Origin: Actinoallomurus sp048498315
GTDB lineage: Bacteria > Actinomycetota > Actinomycetes > Streptosporangiales > Streptosporangiaceae
Assembly: GCA_048498315.1 (NCBI GenBank)
Contig: JBEHYF010000008.1
Location: 4,683-68,682, forward strand
Length of the DNA stretch: 64,000 nt
Direction of reading: 5' to 3'
Under the pieces are notes generated by a model that was not told the origin of the DNA, ran no database searches, and saw nothing but the letters and a program-made list of their open reading frames with translations. Both the position numbers and the translations under genes were made by a program. Below are positions 23,844-31,904 of this stretch, piece after piece. Position 1 is the stretch's first letter; every line of letters starts with the position of its first letter.

Positions 23844-25274
23844 ATGACTGCTTCAGTGGAAACCGCCACGGCGACGGGCCGGGTGGCCCGCGTCACCGGC
23901 GCCGTCGTCGACGTGGAGTTCCCCGTCGAGGCGATGCCGGAGATCTACAACGCGTTGCAGATCGAGGTCACGCTCGGCGAGCAGACCCGGAAGCTGACCC
24001 TGGAGGTCGCCCAGCACATCGGCGACAACATGGTCCGCGCGATCTCGCTGCAGCCGACCGACGGCCTCGTCCGCGGCGCGCCGGTGGTCAACACCGGCGG
24101 CCCGATCTCGGTGCCGGTCGGCGACGTCGTCAAGGGCCACGTGTTCAACACGATCGGCGACTCCCTGGACGTGCCGACCTCGTCGCTGAAGATCGAGGAG
24201 CGCTGGCCGATCCACCGGCACGCGCCCGCGTTCGACCAGCTGGAGAGCAAGACCGAGATCCTGGAGACCGGCATCAAGGTCATCGACCTGCTCACCCCTT
24301 ATGTGAAGGGCGGGAAGATCGGCCTGTTCGGTGGTGCCGGCGTGGGCAAGACGGTGCTCATCCAGGAGATGATCACCCGTGTCGCCCGCAACCACCGGGG
24401 CACTTCGGTGTTCGCCGGCGTGGGCGAGCGCACCCGTGAGGGCACCGACCTCCTCCTGGAGATGAAGGAGGCCAACGTCCTCAAGGACACCGCCCTCGTG
24501 TTCGGCCAGATGGACGAGCCGCCGGGCACCCGTCTGCGGGTCGCGCTGTCCGCGCTGACGATGGCGGAGTACTTCCGCGACGTGCAGAACCAGGACGTGC
24601 TGCTGTTCATCGACAACATCTTCCGGTTCACCCAGGCGGGCTCTGAGGTGTCCACGCTGCTCGGCCGCATGCCGTCCGCGGTGGGCTACCAGCCGACCCT
24701 GGCCGACGAGATGGGCGAGCTGCAGGAGCGGATCACCTCGACCCGCGGTCACTCGATCACCTCGATGCAGGCGATCTACGTGCCCGCGGACGACATCACC
24801 GACCCGGCGCCGCACACCACGTTCGCGCACCTCGACGCGACAACGGTGCTCTCGCGGGCGATCACGGAGAAGGGCATCTACCCGGCGGTGGACCCGCTCG
24901 ACTCCACGTCCCGCATCATGGACCCGACGATCCTGGGCCAGGAGCACTACGACGTCGCGCAGGAGGTGATCCGGATCCTCCAGCGGTACAAGGAGCTCCA
25001 GGACATCATCTCCCTGCTCGGCATCGACGAGCTGTCCGAAGAGGACAAGATCACGGTGGAGCGGGCGCGGCGCATCGAGCGCTTCCTGTCGCACCCGATG
25101 TACATGGCCGAGGCGTTCACCGGCCAGCCCGGCGAGACCGTCCCGCTCACGGACACGGTGGCGTCGTTCAAGGCCATCACCGAGGGCAAGTACGACCACC
25201 TCCCGGAGCAGGCGTTCTTCATGGTCGGCGACATCGAGCAGGCCGAGAAGAAGGCCCAGGAGCTGCAGAAGTAA
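23844..25274 (+). CDS. atpD: ATP synthase F1 subunit beta
   Basis: Catalytic subunit, 476 residues from the ATG at 23844; a GTG four codons earlier is possible. The P-loop GGAGVGKT is at 163-170. VGERTREGTDLLLEMKEA, the Walker B strand VLLFIDNIFRFTQAG and the DELSEED helix-turn-helix of the C-terminal domain are all present. No unusual features. Confidence 0.97.
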   Translation: MTASVETATATGRVARVTGAVVDVEFPVEAMPEIYNALQIEVTLGEQTRKLTLEVAQHIGDNMVRAISLQPTDGLVRGAPVVNTGGPISVPVGDVVKGHVFNTIGDSLDVPTSSLKIEERWPIHRHAPAFDQLESKTEILETGIKVIDLLTPYVKGGKIGLFGGAGVGKTVLIQEMITRVARNHRGTSVFAGVGERTREGTDLLLEMKEANVLKDTALVFGQMDEPPGTRLRVALSALTMAEYFRDVQNQDVLLFIDNIFRFTQAGSEVSTLLGRMPSAVGYQPTLADEMGELQERITSTRGHSITSMQAIYVPADDITDPAPHTTFAHLDATTVLSRAITEKGIYPAVDPLDSTSRIMDPTILGQEHYDVAQEVIRILQRYKELQDIISLLGIDELSEEDKITVERARRIERFLSHPMYMAEAFTGQPGETVPLTDTVASFKAITEGKYDHLPEQAFFMVGDIEQAEKKAQELQK

Positions 25275-25301
25275 CGCCCGCGGGCGTCCGAAGGAGATCA
25301 A

Positions 25302-25694
25302 GTGGCAACTCTGCGCGTCGAGCTCGTCTCACCGGAACGTGAGATCTGGGCCGGCGAAGCCGATATGGTCATCGCCAGGACCACCGAGGGCGAGATCGGC
25401 ATCCTGCCCGACCACGCGCCGCTGCTCGGCCTGCTCGCCGACGGCAGCGTCGTGCGGATCGATCCGGCGGGCGGCGAGGGCGAGAGCGTCGCCGCGATGG
25501 TCTTCGGCGGCTTCTTCTCTGTGGCCTCCAACGAGGTGTCGATCCTCGCCGAGTACGCGGAGCTGGGCGGCGAGGTCGATATCGCCGCCGCCCGCGCCGA
25601 GTACGAGAGGGCGGCCGGCCAGGCGGGCGAGGAGGCGGCGCTCGTGCAGCGTCGCGCCCAGGCGCGGCTGCGGGCCGCCGGCCAAGAGGTCTGA
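25302..25694 (+). CDS. atpC: ATP synthase F1 subunit epsilon
   Basis: Central-stalk inhibitor subunit of 130 residues, GTG start with AGGAGA before it. The N-terminal beta barrel has the signature VELVSPEREIWAGEADMVIARTTEGEIGILPDHAPLL. The C-terminal helices are short (ARAEYERAAGQ onward). It closes the eleven-gene atp cluster. Confidence 0.94.
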   Translation: MATLRVELVSPEREIWAGEADMVIARTTEGEIGILPDHAPLLGLLADGSVVRIDPAGGEGESVAAMVFGGFFSVASNEVSILAEYAELGGEVDIAAARAEYERAAGQAGEEAALVQRRAQARLRAAGQEV

Positions 25695-25725
25695 TCGGCG
25701 CCATTCACACGGGAAGCAGGGGGGA

Positions 25726-26163
25726 GTGGGCGAGTTCCTGGCTCTGGGCATCGGCGAGGTGCTCGCCGCCATCCTCCTGGTGGTCGTGGTCGTGTTCGCC
25801 GTGCTGTCGCTGCGGCGCTGGCTGCTCGAACGCCCCGGCGGCACGGTCGAGTGCAGCCTGCGCGAACCCGGCCGCCGCAGCGTGTGGCGCCTCGGCATCG
25901 GCCGCTACAGCGGTGACGATCTGCTCTGGTTCGCGATCTTCGGACTACGGCTCCGTCCCCGGCGGGTGGTCCACCGCCGGGGCCTCGTCGTTGCCGGCCG
26001 CCGCAAGCCGGAGGCCGACGAGGAGGCCGCGCTGCATCCCGACGCGGGCATCGTCGAGCTGCGCGACGACGCCGGCACCGTGGAGCTGGCCATGAGCGGC
26101 GCCGCGCTCACCGGCTTCCTCGCCTGGCTGGAGTCGGCCCCACCCGGCCCGCCGGTCGCCTGA
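25726..26163 (+). CDS. DUF2550-family membrane protein
   Basis: Protein of 145 residues, GTG at 25726. One N-terminal membrane helix (about 5-25) is followed by a small beta-rich domain of PH-like character: GTVECSLREP, WRLGIGRYSGDDLLWF, LRLRPRRVVHR. It matches the DUF2550 family, which nearly always follows atpC in actinobacteria, suggesting a link to the ATP synthase or the envelope that has not been explained. The start sits only 31 bases after atpC, so it is likely co-transcribed. Confidence 0.8.
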   Translation: MGEFLALGIGEVLAAILLVVVVVFAVLSLRRWLLERPGGTVECSLREPGRRSVWRLGIGRYSGDDLLWFAIFGLRLRPRRVVHRRGLVVAGRRKPEADEEAALHPDAGIVELRDDAGTVELAMSGAALTGFLAWLESAPPGPPVA

Positions 26164-26291
26164 CGCCGGAGGCCGCCCGCACCGGACCGCACCGGCAGGC
26201 GCACGTCATCCGGGCAGTCAGGGCGCGTACCGGCACGCGGACCGGTCGTGGGGAAACCGCACCGCGGCGCCTCGCGCCCGCCGGCGCGGGT

Positions 26292-26885
26292 TCAGCGCTC
26301 GCCGCCGGGCTTCCACAGCACCTCGCCGCGCTCGGCGTTGGCCGCCCGCGCGAGGATGAACAGCAGATCGGACAGCCGGTTGAGGTAGCGCGCGGTCAGC
26401 GGGTTGGTGTCCTCGTGCGCCTCCAGCGCGGCCCAGGCGGACCGCTCGGCGCGCCGCGTCACGGTGCGCGCCGTATGCAGGAGGGCGGCGCCCGGGGTGC
26501 CGCCGGGCAGGACGAAGCTGCGCAGCTTGCGCAGGCCGGCGTTGTGGGCGTCGCAGTCGGCCTCCAGCCGGGTGATGTAATCCTCGGTCACCCGCAGCGG
26601 CGGGAACTTCGGGTCGGGGACCACGGGGACGCACAGGTCGGCGCCGACGTCGAACAGCTCGTTCTGCACGCGGCCGAGCAGCGCGGTGACGTCTTCGGGC
26701 AGGTCGCCGAGGGCGATGGCGACGCCGATCGCGCAGTTGGCCTCCTCGACGTCGGCGTAGGCGGCCAGGCGCAGGTCGGTCTTTGCCGTCCGGCTCATGT
26801 CGCCGAGGTTGGTGGTGCCGTCGTCACCGGTCCGCGTGTAGATCTTGGAAAGGACGACGGGCTGGTCGTCGCGCTTCTTCGCCAT
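26292..26885 (-). CDS. cob(I)alamin adenosyltransferase (PduO type)
   Basis: Transfers the adenosyl group of ATP to cob(I)alamin to give coenzyme B12, 197 residues. The N-terminal ATP motif YTRTGDDGTTNLGD, the conserved RRAER in the third helix and LNRLSDLLFILARAAN are all present. It is the cofactor supplier for B12 mutases such as IcmA at 52880 and is therefore functionally linked to meaB, though these genes lie 19-26 kb away. It is transcribed against the atp operon and lies across a repeat-rich gap from a small HTH gene. Confidence 0.93.
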   Translation of the reverse strand: MAKKRDDQPVVLSKIYTRTGDDGTTNLGDMSRTAKTDLRLAAYADVEEANCAIGVAIALGDLPEDVTALLGRVQNELFDVGADLCVPVVPDPKFPPLRVTEDYITRLEADCDAHNAGLRKLRSFVLPGGTPGAALLHTARTVTRRAERSAWAALEAHEDTNPLTARYLNRLSDLLFILARAANAERGEVLWKPGGER

Positions 26886-26941
26886 GCCGTCACCCTAACG
26901 ACCGCCCGGCCCGGGACGAGCGGGGACGGGGCGGGCAGAGC

Positions 26942-27075
26942 CTGGGCGAACGGGACCGGATGGGCAGGGCCTGGGCGAACGGGACCGGGGTGAGCAGGCC
27001 CTGGGCGGACAGGGCCTGGGCGGGCAGGGCCTGGGCGGGCAGGGCCTGGGCGGGCAGGGCCTGGGCGGGCAGAGC
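26942..27075 (+). repeat. GC-rich tandem repeats
   Basis: Five 15-base units of CTGGGCGGGCAGGGC run from 27001 to 27075 with one or two changes in the first and last units. Two 29-30-base units sharing CTGGGCGAACGGGACCGG precede them (26942-27000). The array fills the gap between the adenosyltransferase start and the HTH promoter. It reads through as RAWAG repeats in one frame, but there is no ribosome site, so it is not called as a gene. Confidence 0.9.
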
Positions 27076-27084
27076 GTTCGATGC

Positions 27085-27122
27085 AAAGCTCGCTTGACAC
27101 GCTCCGATGTCAAGCTAGCTTT
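27085..27122 (+). promoter_or_regulatory. promoter embedded in a 15-bp inverted repeat (HTH gene operator)
   Basis: AAAGCTCGCTTGACA (27085-27099) and TGTCAAGCTAGCTTT (27108-27122) are inverted with one mismatch and an 8-base spacer. The left arm ends in a consensus -35 TTGACA (27094-27099); the right arm contains the -10 TAGCTT (27116-27121), spacing 16. The transcript should begin at about 27128, the ATG itself, giving a leaderless mRNA. Binding by the encoded HTH protein would block the promoter. Confidence 0.75.
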
Positions 27123-27127
27123 ACATC

Positions 27128-27337
27128 ATGCGGAACAACGTCCGGGCGGAGCGCGTCCGCCGCGGCCTCTCCCAGGCGGAGCTTGCCTCGGTCCTCGGCG
27201 TCTCCCGGCAGACGGTGATCTCCATCGAGAGCGGCCGCTACCTGCCGTCGCTTCCGCTCGCGTTCCGCATCGCACGGTCCTTCGCGGTTGCTGTGGAGGA
27301 CATGTTCGAGCCCGATGATGAGGAGGTCGGTCAATGA
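27128..27337 (+). CDS. small XRE-family (Cro/CI-type) regulator
   Basis: DNA-binding protein of 69 residues, almost entirely one HTH_3 domain: RAERVRRGLSQAELASVLGVSRQTVISIESGRYLPS. It resembles the short regulators (YozG-like) that pair with a small membrane protein. The ATG at 27128 coincides with the expected transcription start. The long inverted repeat over its promoter suggests autorepression. It overlaps the following membrane-protein gene by ATGA. Confidence 0.9.
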   Translation: MRNNVRAERVRRGLSQAELASVLGVSRQTVISIESGRYLPSLPLAFRIARSFAVAVEDMFEPDDEEVGQ

Positions 27338-27753
27338 CCAATCGGATTCCGCCGCGGCTGCGCGCGCCGATCAGGGTCGTCGTCGCCGGTGCGGTGATCA
27401 CCGCGGTCGAGGTGGCCGTGCACGGCTGGGGCGCCCCCGTCTACCTCGTCCTGCTGCCGTTCGTCCTGCTGGTCGCGGCCGGCTACTACTTCTGGGGCGG
27501 GCGGGACGCCGACGCGGCCGCCCTGCTGCGCCGCGAGATGGACGAGCGCCAGCTTCTCCGGCGGCTCAGGGTGCAGGCGCTGGTCGGCAAGGTCATGAGC
27601 CTGGCCGCGGCCGTCGCCTACCTCGTGGCGTTCGGCGTGCGGGCTCCGCTCTGGCCGTTCGCGATCGCGCTCGGGCTGCCGGTGCTGACCGCCCTCGCCG
27701 GCTGGATGTTCTACCGCGACGGCGGCTACCGGGAAGGACGAGCCGAACGCTGA
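27334..27753 (+). CDS. small membrane protein partnered with the XRE regulator
   Basis: Protein of 139 residues with four hydrophobic segments (about 14-31, 34-52, 88-105, 110-128) and a charged central part ALLRREMDERQLLRRLRVQALVG. The layout is like DUF2178-type proteins that occur next to short XRE regulators in many Gram-positive bacteria; family membership is my inference. It overlaps its regulator by four bases and so is made together with it. Function unknown. Confidence 0.75.
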   Translation: MTNRIPPRLRAPIRVVVAGAVITAVEVAVHGWGAPVYLVLLPFVLLVAAGYYFWGGRDADAAALLRREMDERQLLRRLRVQALVGKVMSLAAAVAYLVAFGVRAPLWPFAIALGLPVLTALAGWMFYRDGGYREGRAER

Positions 27754-27866
27754 GCGCCGCCCGCGCGGGCGTGCCGCCGAACATCGGTTTCCGGCACCTC
27801 CGCGCCGGAAAGTGTGACTCATTCGTGGCCGCTGCGCCCTTCGCACACTAGAACCGCGTTCGGGAT

Positions 27867-27881
27867 ACTGTCCGGAACAGT
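27867..27881. promoter_or_regulatory. palindrome upstream of GMC oxidoreductase
   Basis: ACTGT-CCGGA-ACAGT, a 15-base palindrome with a near-symmetric centre, 49 bases before the GTG start. Possible operator of a TetR- or GntR-like regulator. Confidence 0.35.
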
Positions 27882-27929
27882 GCGTGATCGGTAGTGTTGC
27901 GCCGACGTTTTCGAGCCCAGGAGGCGGCC

Positions 27930-29516
27930 GTGTACGACTACGTGATCGTCGGCGCCGGCAGCGCGGGCTGCGTGCTCGCCGACCGGCTCAGCGCGGATCC
28001 CGGCACGAAGGTCCTGCTCCTGGAGGCCGGACCGCCCGACACCGCCCCCGAGATCCACATCCCGGCCGGCATCCAGGCCCTGTTCAAGGGCCCGTACGAC
28101 TGGGACTACACGACCGCGCCGCAACAGCACGCGGCCGGCCGCACCGTCTACTGGCCGCGCGGCCGCACCCTCGGCGGCAGCTCGTCCACGAACGCGATGA
28201 TCTACATCCGCGGCAACCGCCACGACTTCGACACCTGGCGGGACGAGTACGGCTGCAAGGGCTGGGGCTACGCCGACCTGCTGCCGTACTTCAAGCGCGC
28301 CGAGGACCAGCAGCGCGGCGCGTCCGACTACCACGGCCAAGGTGGTCCGCTGCGCGTGGAGGACCTGCGGTACAAGCACCCGCTGACCCGCGCGTGGGTC
28401 GAGTCGGCGACCGCGTTCGGCCTGCCCGCCAACGACGACTTCAACGGCGCGCGGCAGGAGGGGGTCGGCTTCTACCAGGTGACGCAGCGGCGCGGCCGGC
28501 GTTGCTCCACGGCCGACGCCTACCTGTCCCGCGCCGCCGGCCGTCCGAACCTCACGATCACCACCGACGCCCTGGTCACCAGGGTCGTGGTCGAGAAGGG
28601 CCGGGCGACCGGCGTCCGTTACCTCAGCGAGGGGCGCGAGCAGCAGGTACGCGCCGCGCGCGAGGTCATCCTGTCCGGGGGAGCGGTCAACTCGCCACAG
28701 CTTCTCATGCTGTCCGGGATCGGCCCTGCCGACCATCTGCGGTCGCTGGGCATCGACGTCGTGCTCGACCAGCCTGCGGTGGGCACCGGCCTGCAGGACC
28801 ACCCGATCGTGCCGATGCTGTGGCACACGCCGGGGAAGAAGGCCATCTGGGAGGGCGTCAACACCCGCAACTTCCTGCTGTACCAGACGCTCGGCCGCGG
28901 CCCGTACGCCTCGAACGTCGCTGAGGCGGGCGGGTTCGTCCGGACGAAACCGGACCTGCCGGCGCCGGACCTGCAGTACCACGTGCTGGCCACCCCCTTC
29001 CTCGACCAGGGCCTGGCCGATCCGGACAAGCGGATGATCAGCGTCTTCGTCACCGTGGTGGAGGTGGCGAGCCGCGGCCGGATCACGCTGCGCTCCGCCG
29101 ACCCGCGCTGGAAGCCGGTCATCGACCCGGACTACCTGGCCGAGGAGGCGGACATGGACGTCATGCTGGCCGGCATGGCACAGGCGAGGGACATCTGCTC
29201 CACCGCGCCGCTGGTCAAGATCACCGCTGGCGAGTTCGCTCCGGGCGAGTTCGCCGACGATCTGCCCGACTGGGTGCGCGGCCAGGTGACGACGCTCTTC
29301 CACCCCACCAGCACGTGCGCCATGGGCGGCACCGACGACGCCGTCTGCGACCCGGAGCTGCGCGTCCGCGGCGTCGAGGGCCTGCGCGTCGTCGACGCGT
29401 CCGTGATGCCGGCGGTGCCGCGCGGCAACACGAACGCGCCGACCATCGCGATAGCCGAGCGGGCCGCCGACCTGATCGCCGGCGGTCCGCTGCTGCCCCC
29501 TGTGGAATTCACCTGA
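27930..29516 (+). CDS. GMC-family FAD oxidoreductase (choline/alcohol dehydrogenase-like)
   Basis: Flavoprotein of 528 residues that oxidises an alcohol. The GTG at 27930 has AGGAGG before it and leads directly into the FAD motif YDYVIVGAGSAGCVLADRLS. GMC signatures are RGRTLGGSSSTNAMIYIRG and the second signature AAREVILSGGAVNSPQLLMLSGIG. The active-site histidine is His458 in LFHPTSTCAMG, and the second position is the Asn of RGNTNAPTIA. It is close to choline dehydrogenase and PEG/alkane alcohol dehydrogenases; the substrate cannot be settled. An aldehyde dehydrogenase lies convergently downstream and could oxidise the product. Confidence 0.9.
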   Translation: MYDYVIVGAGSAGCVLADRLSADPGTKVLLLEAGPPDTAPEIHIPAGIQALFKGPYDWDYTTAPQQHAAGRTVYWPRGRTLGGSSSTNAMIYIRGNRHDFDTWRDEYGCKGWGYADLLPYFKRAEDQQRGASDYHGQGGPLRVEDLRYKHPLTRAWVESATAFGLPANDDFNGARQEGVGFYQVTQRRGRRCSTADAYLSRAAGRPNLTITTDALVTRVVVEKGRATGVRYLSEGREQQVRAAREVILSGGAVNSPQLLMLSGIGPADHLRSLGIDVVLDQPAVGTGLQDHPIVPMLWHTPGKKAIWEGVNTRNFLLYQTLGRGPYASNVAEAGGFVRTKPDLPAPDLQYHVLATPFLDQGLADPDKRMISVFVTVVEVASRGRITLRSADPRWKPVIDPDYLAEEADMDVMLAGMAQARDICSTAPLVKITAGEFAPGEFADDLPDWVRGQVTTLFHPTSTCAMGGTDDAVCDPELRVRGVEGLRVVDASVMPAVPRGNTNAPTIAIAERAADLIAGGPLLPPVEFT

Positions 29517-29534
29517 GAGCCGACCCGGAGCCGG

Positions 29535-29549
29535 GACGGCGTCGCCGTC
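29535..29549 (+). terminator. hairpin after GMC oxidoreductase
   Basis: GACGGCG (29535-29541), one base, CGCCGTC (29543-29549). It is a perfect palindrome 18 bases after the stop codon, with no U-run. A second, larger inverted repeat (CGGATCCCGCC at 29631-29641, GGCGGGATCCG at 29664-29674) lies further on. Confidence 0.4.
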
Positions 29550-29699
29550 CGCGACGGCCGGCGTCCCCGCGCTGCGCTTCCCCGGCCGGAGCGACGGCGG
29601 TCATGCCGGTGCAGGCCCGCACGCCCGCGACGGATCCCGCCCGAACGGAGGGCGCCCGTACCAGGCGGGATCCGATGTGGGGCATGGGCCCCCAGTGGC

Positions 29700-29801
29700 T
29701 CACCGCCTCCGGAGCCGCCGAATGCGGCGGGCCTTCGTGGCCGCGGCGCGCAGGTCGCGCTCGTACTCGTCGATGATGGCCCGGAGGATGTCGGGATGCA
29801 T
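29700..29801 (-). CDS. 33-residue basic small protein
   Basis: ATG at 29801 with AAGGAG eight bases before it, stop at 29700. The peptide starts MHPDILRAIIDEYERD and ends in a strongly basic run (KARRIRRLRRR). It should form one amphipathic helix with a positive tail. Short proteins of this plan (MHP followed by a helix and Arg-rich end) occur widely in actinomycetes without known function. No membrane segment. The ribosome site and amphipathic pattern are the reasons for calling it. Confidence 0.6.
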   Translation of the reverse strand: MHPDILRAIIDEYERDLRAAATKARRIRRLRRR

Positions 29802-30241
29802 CGTCTGTGCTCCTTGCGGTGCGGGCCGGCCGGTCCGGTCTCGCACTCTCAAGGTTCGTCCTAAGGCGGGTGCCGCCACATCGGGACAATGCCTCATCCT
29901 CGCCGTACGGCCGCCTTAGCCGCCGCCGGCCGCCTTAGGCATGGGGCGGGCGTTCGGCACGGCGTGGGACCGCGTGCCGCCGCACCCGGAGTCGCCGGCG
30001 CCGGTTCCGCCGCCGGTGCCACCGCCACGCCCGTCGAGGCCGGCGCCGCGCGGCACGATCACCCGCAGCCTGCCGGGGCGAGGTCGCCGGACGCCGGCCG
30101 GCGCGAACGCCGTGCGCCACAGCGGCCCGGCAAGCCGCGGCGCGCACCGGCCGTCCCGCGGCGCCTCCAGGCGGACGTGGCACGGCGGCCCTGCGGCGGC
30201 CCGGTACGCGCCGCCCTCCGGTCCGGAGTCCCGGCCCGCGG
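29802..30241. other. non-coding GC-rich stretch
   Basis: These 440 bases between the small basic protein and the aldehyde dehydrogenase end hold no gene I can support. Open frames exist on both strands but are low-complexity Pro/Arg/Ala strings without ribosome sites. The part near 29850-29880 probably holds the promoter of the small protein. The motif GCCGCCTTAG recurs at about 29907 and 29927. Confidence 0.5.
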
Positions 30242-31744
30242 CTACTTGTACCGCTTGCCGTGCAGCATGTTGACCAGCTGCAACACCCTGGCCATGTCCT
30301 TTTCACCGCGGTCGAACGACGCCAGGTTCATCGGCGGGGAGAACCGCTGCCGCGTGATGGCCTTGGCACGGGCGAACTCGCGCAGCCCGTCCGCGCCGTG
30401 GATACGGCCGAAGCCGGAGTCGCCCACCCCGCCGAACGGCAGTGCGGGCACGGTCGCGAACGCGATGACCGCGTTGATCGACGTCATGCCGCTGCGCATG
30501 CGGCGCGCCGCCGCCATCGCCCGCCTGCGGTTGCGGGCGAAGACGGTGCCGGCCAGGCCGTACGACGTCGCGTTGGCGCGCTCGACGGCCTCGTCCACCG
30601 ACGCCACGCGGTGCACGGTTACGGTCGGGCCGAACGTCTCCTCGCGCACGGCCGCGGAGTCGTCCGGGACGTCGGTGAGTACGACCGGCTCGACGTACGG
30701 CTCCTTGACCGAGGCGGCGCCGCCGATGAGCGGCCGTCCGCCGTGCTCGACGGCGTCGTCGATGTGCCGCCTGATGACGTCGAGCTGGCCCGGCATCGTG
30801 ATCGGACCGTAGGCGGCGCGGCGGTCGTCGCCGGGCCGCAGTTCCTTCGCCCGCTCGGTGAGGCGGGAGACGAAGGCGTCATAAACGCTGTCGACGACGT
30901 AGACGCGCTCGACGCCGACGCAGGTCTGACCCGCGTTCGACATCGCGCCCCACAGCGCGGCCTCGGCCGCGGCGTCGAGGTCGGCGTCGGCGTCGACGAT
31001 GAAGGCGTCCTTGCCGCCGCACTCGGCGACGATCGGGGTGAGCCGTTCTGCGCAGGCGGCCATCACCGTGCGGGCGGTCCGCGCCGACCCGGTGAAGGCG
31101 ATCTTGTCGACGGCGCCAGAGGCCAGCGCCGCGCCGGTCTCGCCGAACCCGGTCACGACCTGCAGCACCGGCTGCTCGGGCACCACGCGGCCGACGATCT
31201 CCGCGAGCAGCAGCCCGACGCCCGGGGTGAACTCCGAGGGCTTGAACACGACCGCATTGCCGGCCGCCAGCGCGTACCCGATCGAGCCCATCGGCGTGAA
31301 GATCGGGTAGTTCCAGGGGCCGATGACGCCGACGACGCCCAGCGGCTGGTACTCCAGCACGCACCTGTGGTTGATCGCCATGAACCCGGGGGATACGCGG
31401 CGTGGGCCGAGCACCTTCCGCGCGTTGCGCGCCGCCCAGTCGAGGTGCGTGATCGCCATGACCACCTCGAGCTGGGCGTCCTCCACGGGCTTGCCGGTCT
31501 CGGAGTGGATGAGCATCGCCATGCGGTTGAGCGCGCGGGTCAGTGCGCCCTTGATGTTCAGCAGCCGGGTGCGGCGCTCCTTCCAGCCCAGGCCGGCCCA
31601 CCACGAAGCGGCGGTGCGGGCCCGCTCGATCGCGGCGTTCACCGCCTCGGCGTCGTGGATCGGGTGCTCGCCGACGACCTCGCCGGTCGCCGGGTTGAGG
31701 GAGCGGAACGTCGCAGCGGTCTTCTCGTCCACGGTCGCGGTCAT
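30242..31744 (-). CDS. aldehyde dehydrogenase (NAD(P)-dependent)
   Basis: Aldehyde dehydrogenase of 500 residues, ATG at 31744. The catalytic cysteine is Cys275 (NAGQTCVGVERVYV) and the general base is Glu241 (VAECGGKD). The cofactor-binding GPWNYPIFTPMGSI and FTGSARTARTV are intact, as is the C-terminal LPFGGVGDSGFGR. It is close to succinate-semialdehyde and fatty-aldehyde dehydrogenases. The GMC alcohol oxidase gene converges on it, so an alcohol-to-acid route is plausible. A palindrome upstream suggests repressor control. Confidence 0.92.
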   Translation of the reverse strand: MTATVDEKTAATFRSLNPATGEVVGEHPIHDAEAVNAAIERARTAASWWAGLGWKERRTRLLNIKGALTRALNRMAMLIHSETGKPVEDAQLEVVMAITHLDWAARNARKVLGPRRVSPGFMAINHRCVLEYQPLGVVGVIGPWNYPIFTPMGSIGYALAAGNAVVFKPSEFTPGVGLLLAEIVGRVVPEQPVLQVVTGFGETGAALASGAVDKIAFTGSARTARTVMAACAERLTPIVAECGGKDAFIVDADADLDAAAEAALWGAMSNAGQTCVGVERVYVVDSVYDAFVSRLTERAKELRPGDDRRAAYGPITMPGQLDVIRRHIDDAVEHGGRPLIGGAASVKEPYVEPVVLTDVPDDSAAVREETFGPTVTVHRVASVDEAVERANATSYGLAGTVFARNRRRAMAAARRMRSGMTSINAVIAFATVPALPFGGVGDSGFGRIHGADGLREFARAKAITRQRFSPPMNLASFDRGEKDMARVLQLVNMLHGKRYK

Positions 31745-31774
31745 CGGCCACCATCCAGAGGGTTCGTGTTGCGG

Positions 31775-31792
31775 AGTAAATTACCGCTTACT
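31775..31792. promoter_or_regulatory. AT-rich inverted repeat upstream of aldehyde dehydrogenase
   Basis: AGTAA at 31775-31779 and TTACT at 31788-31792, centre of 8, extended outward by GG/CC pairs with one offset. It lies 31 bases before the start codon and is notably AT-rich for this genome. A TetR-type site is possible; a tetR gene lies 1 kb away at 32710. Confidence 0.4.
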
Positions 31793-31904
31793 TCCCGTGA
31801 TGGACAGGAGGGGGACGAATCGCCACGGTCACCGGCGAGGCGAACGGCGGCACGGCGCCGGAGCCGGCGATTCCCCCGGCCGCCGAACGGCGGACGGCTT
31901 CGTC

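Noticed and set aside
26942..27075. Tandem repeats considered as a CRISPR array
   Set aside because: Units are directly adjacent with no unique spacers and no palindromic ends; no cas genes are present.
26783..27097. An open frame encoding RAWAG repeats
   Set aside because: It is the translation of the 15-bp tandem repeat, without a ribosome site or conserved sequence.
29889..30306. Possible genes in the gap before the aldehyde dehydrogenase
   Set aside because: The open frames are Pro/Arg/Ala strings without ribosome sites on either strand.
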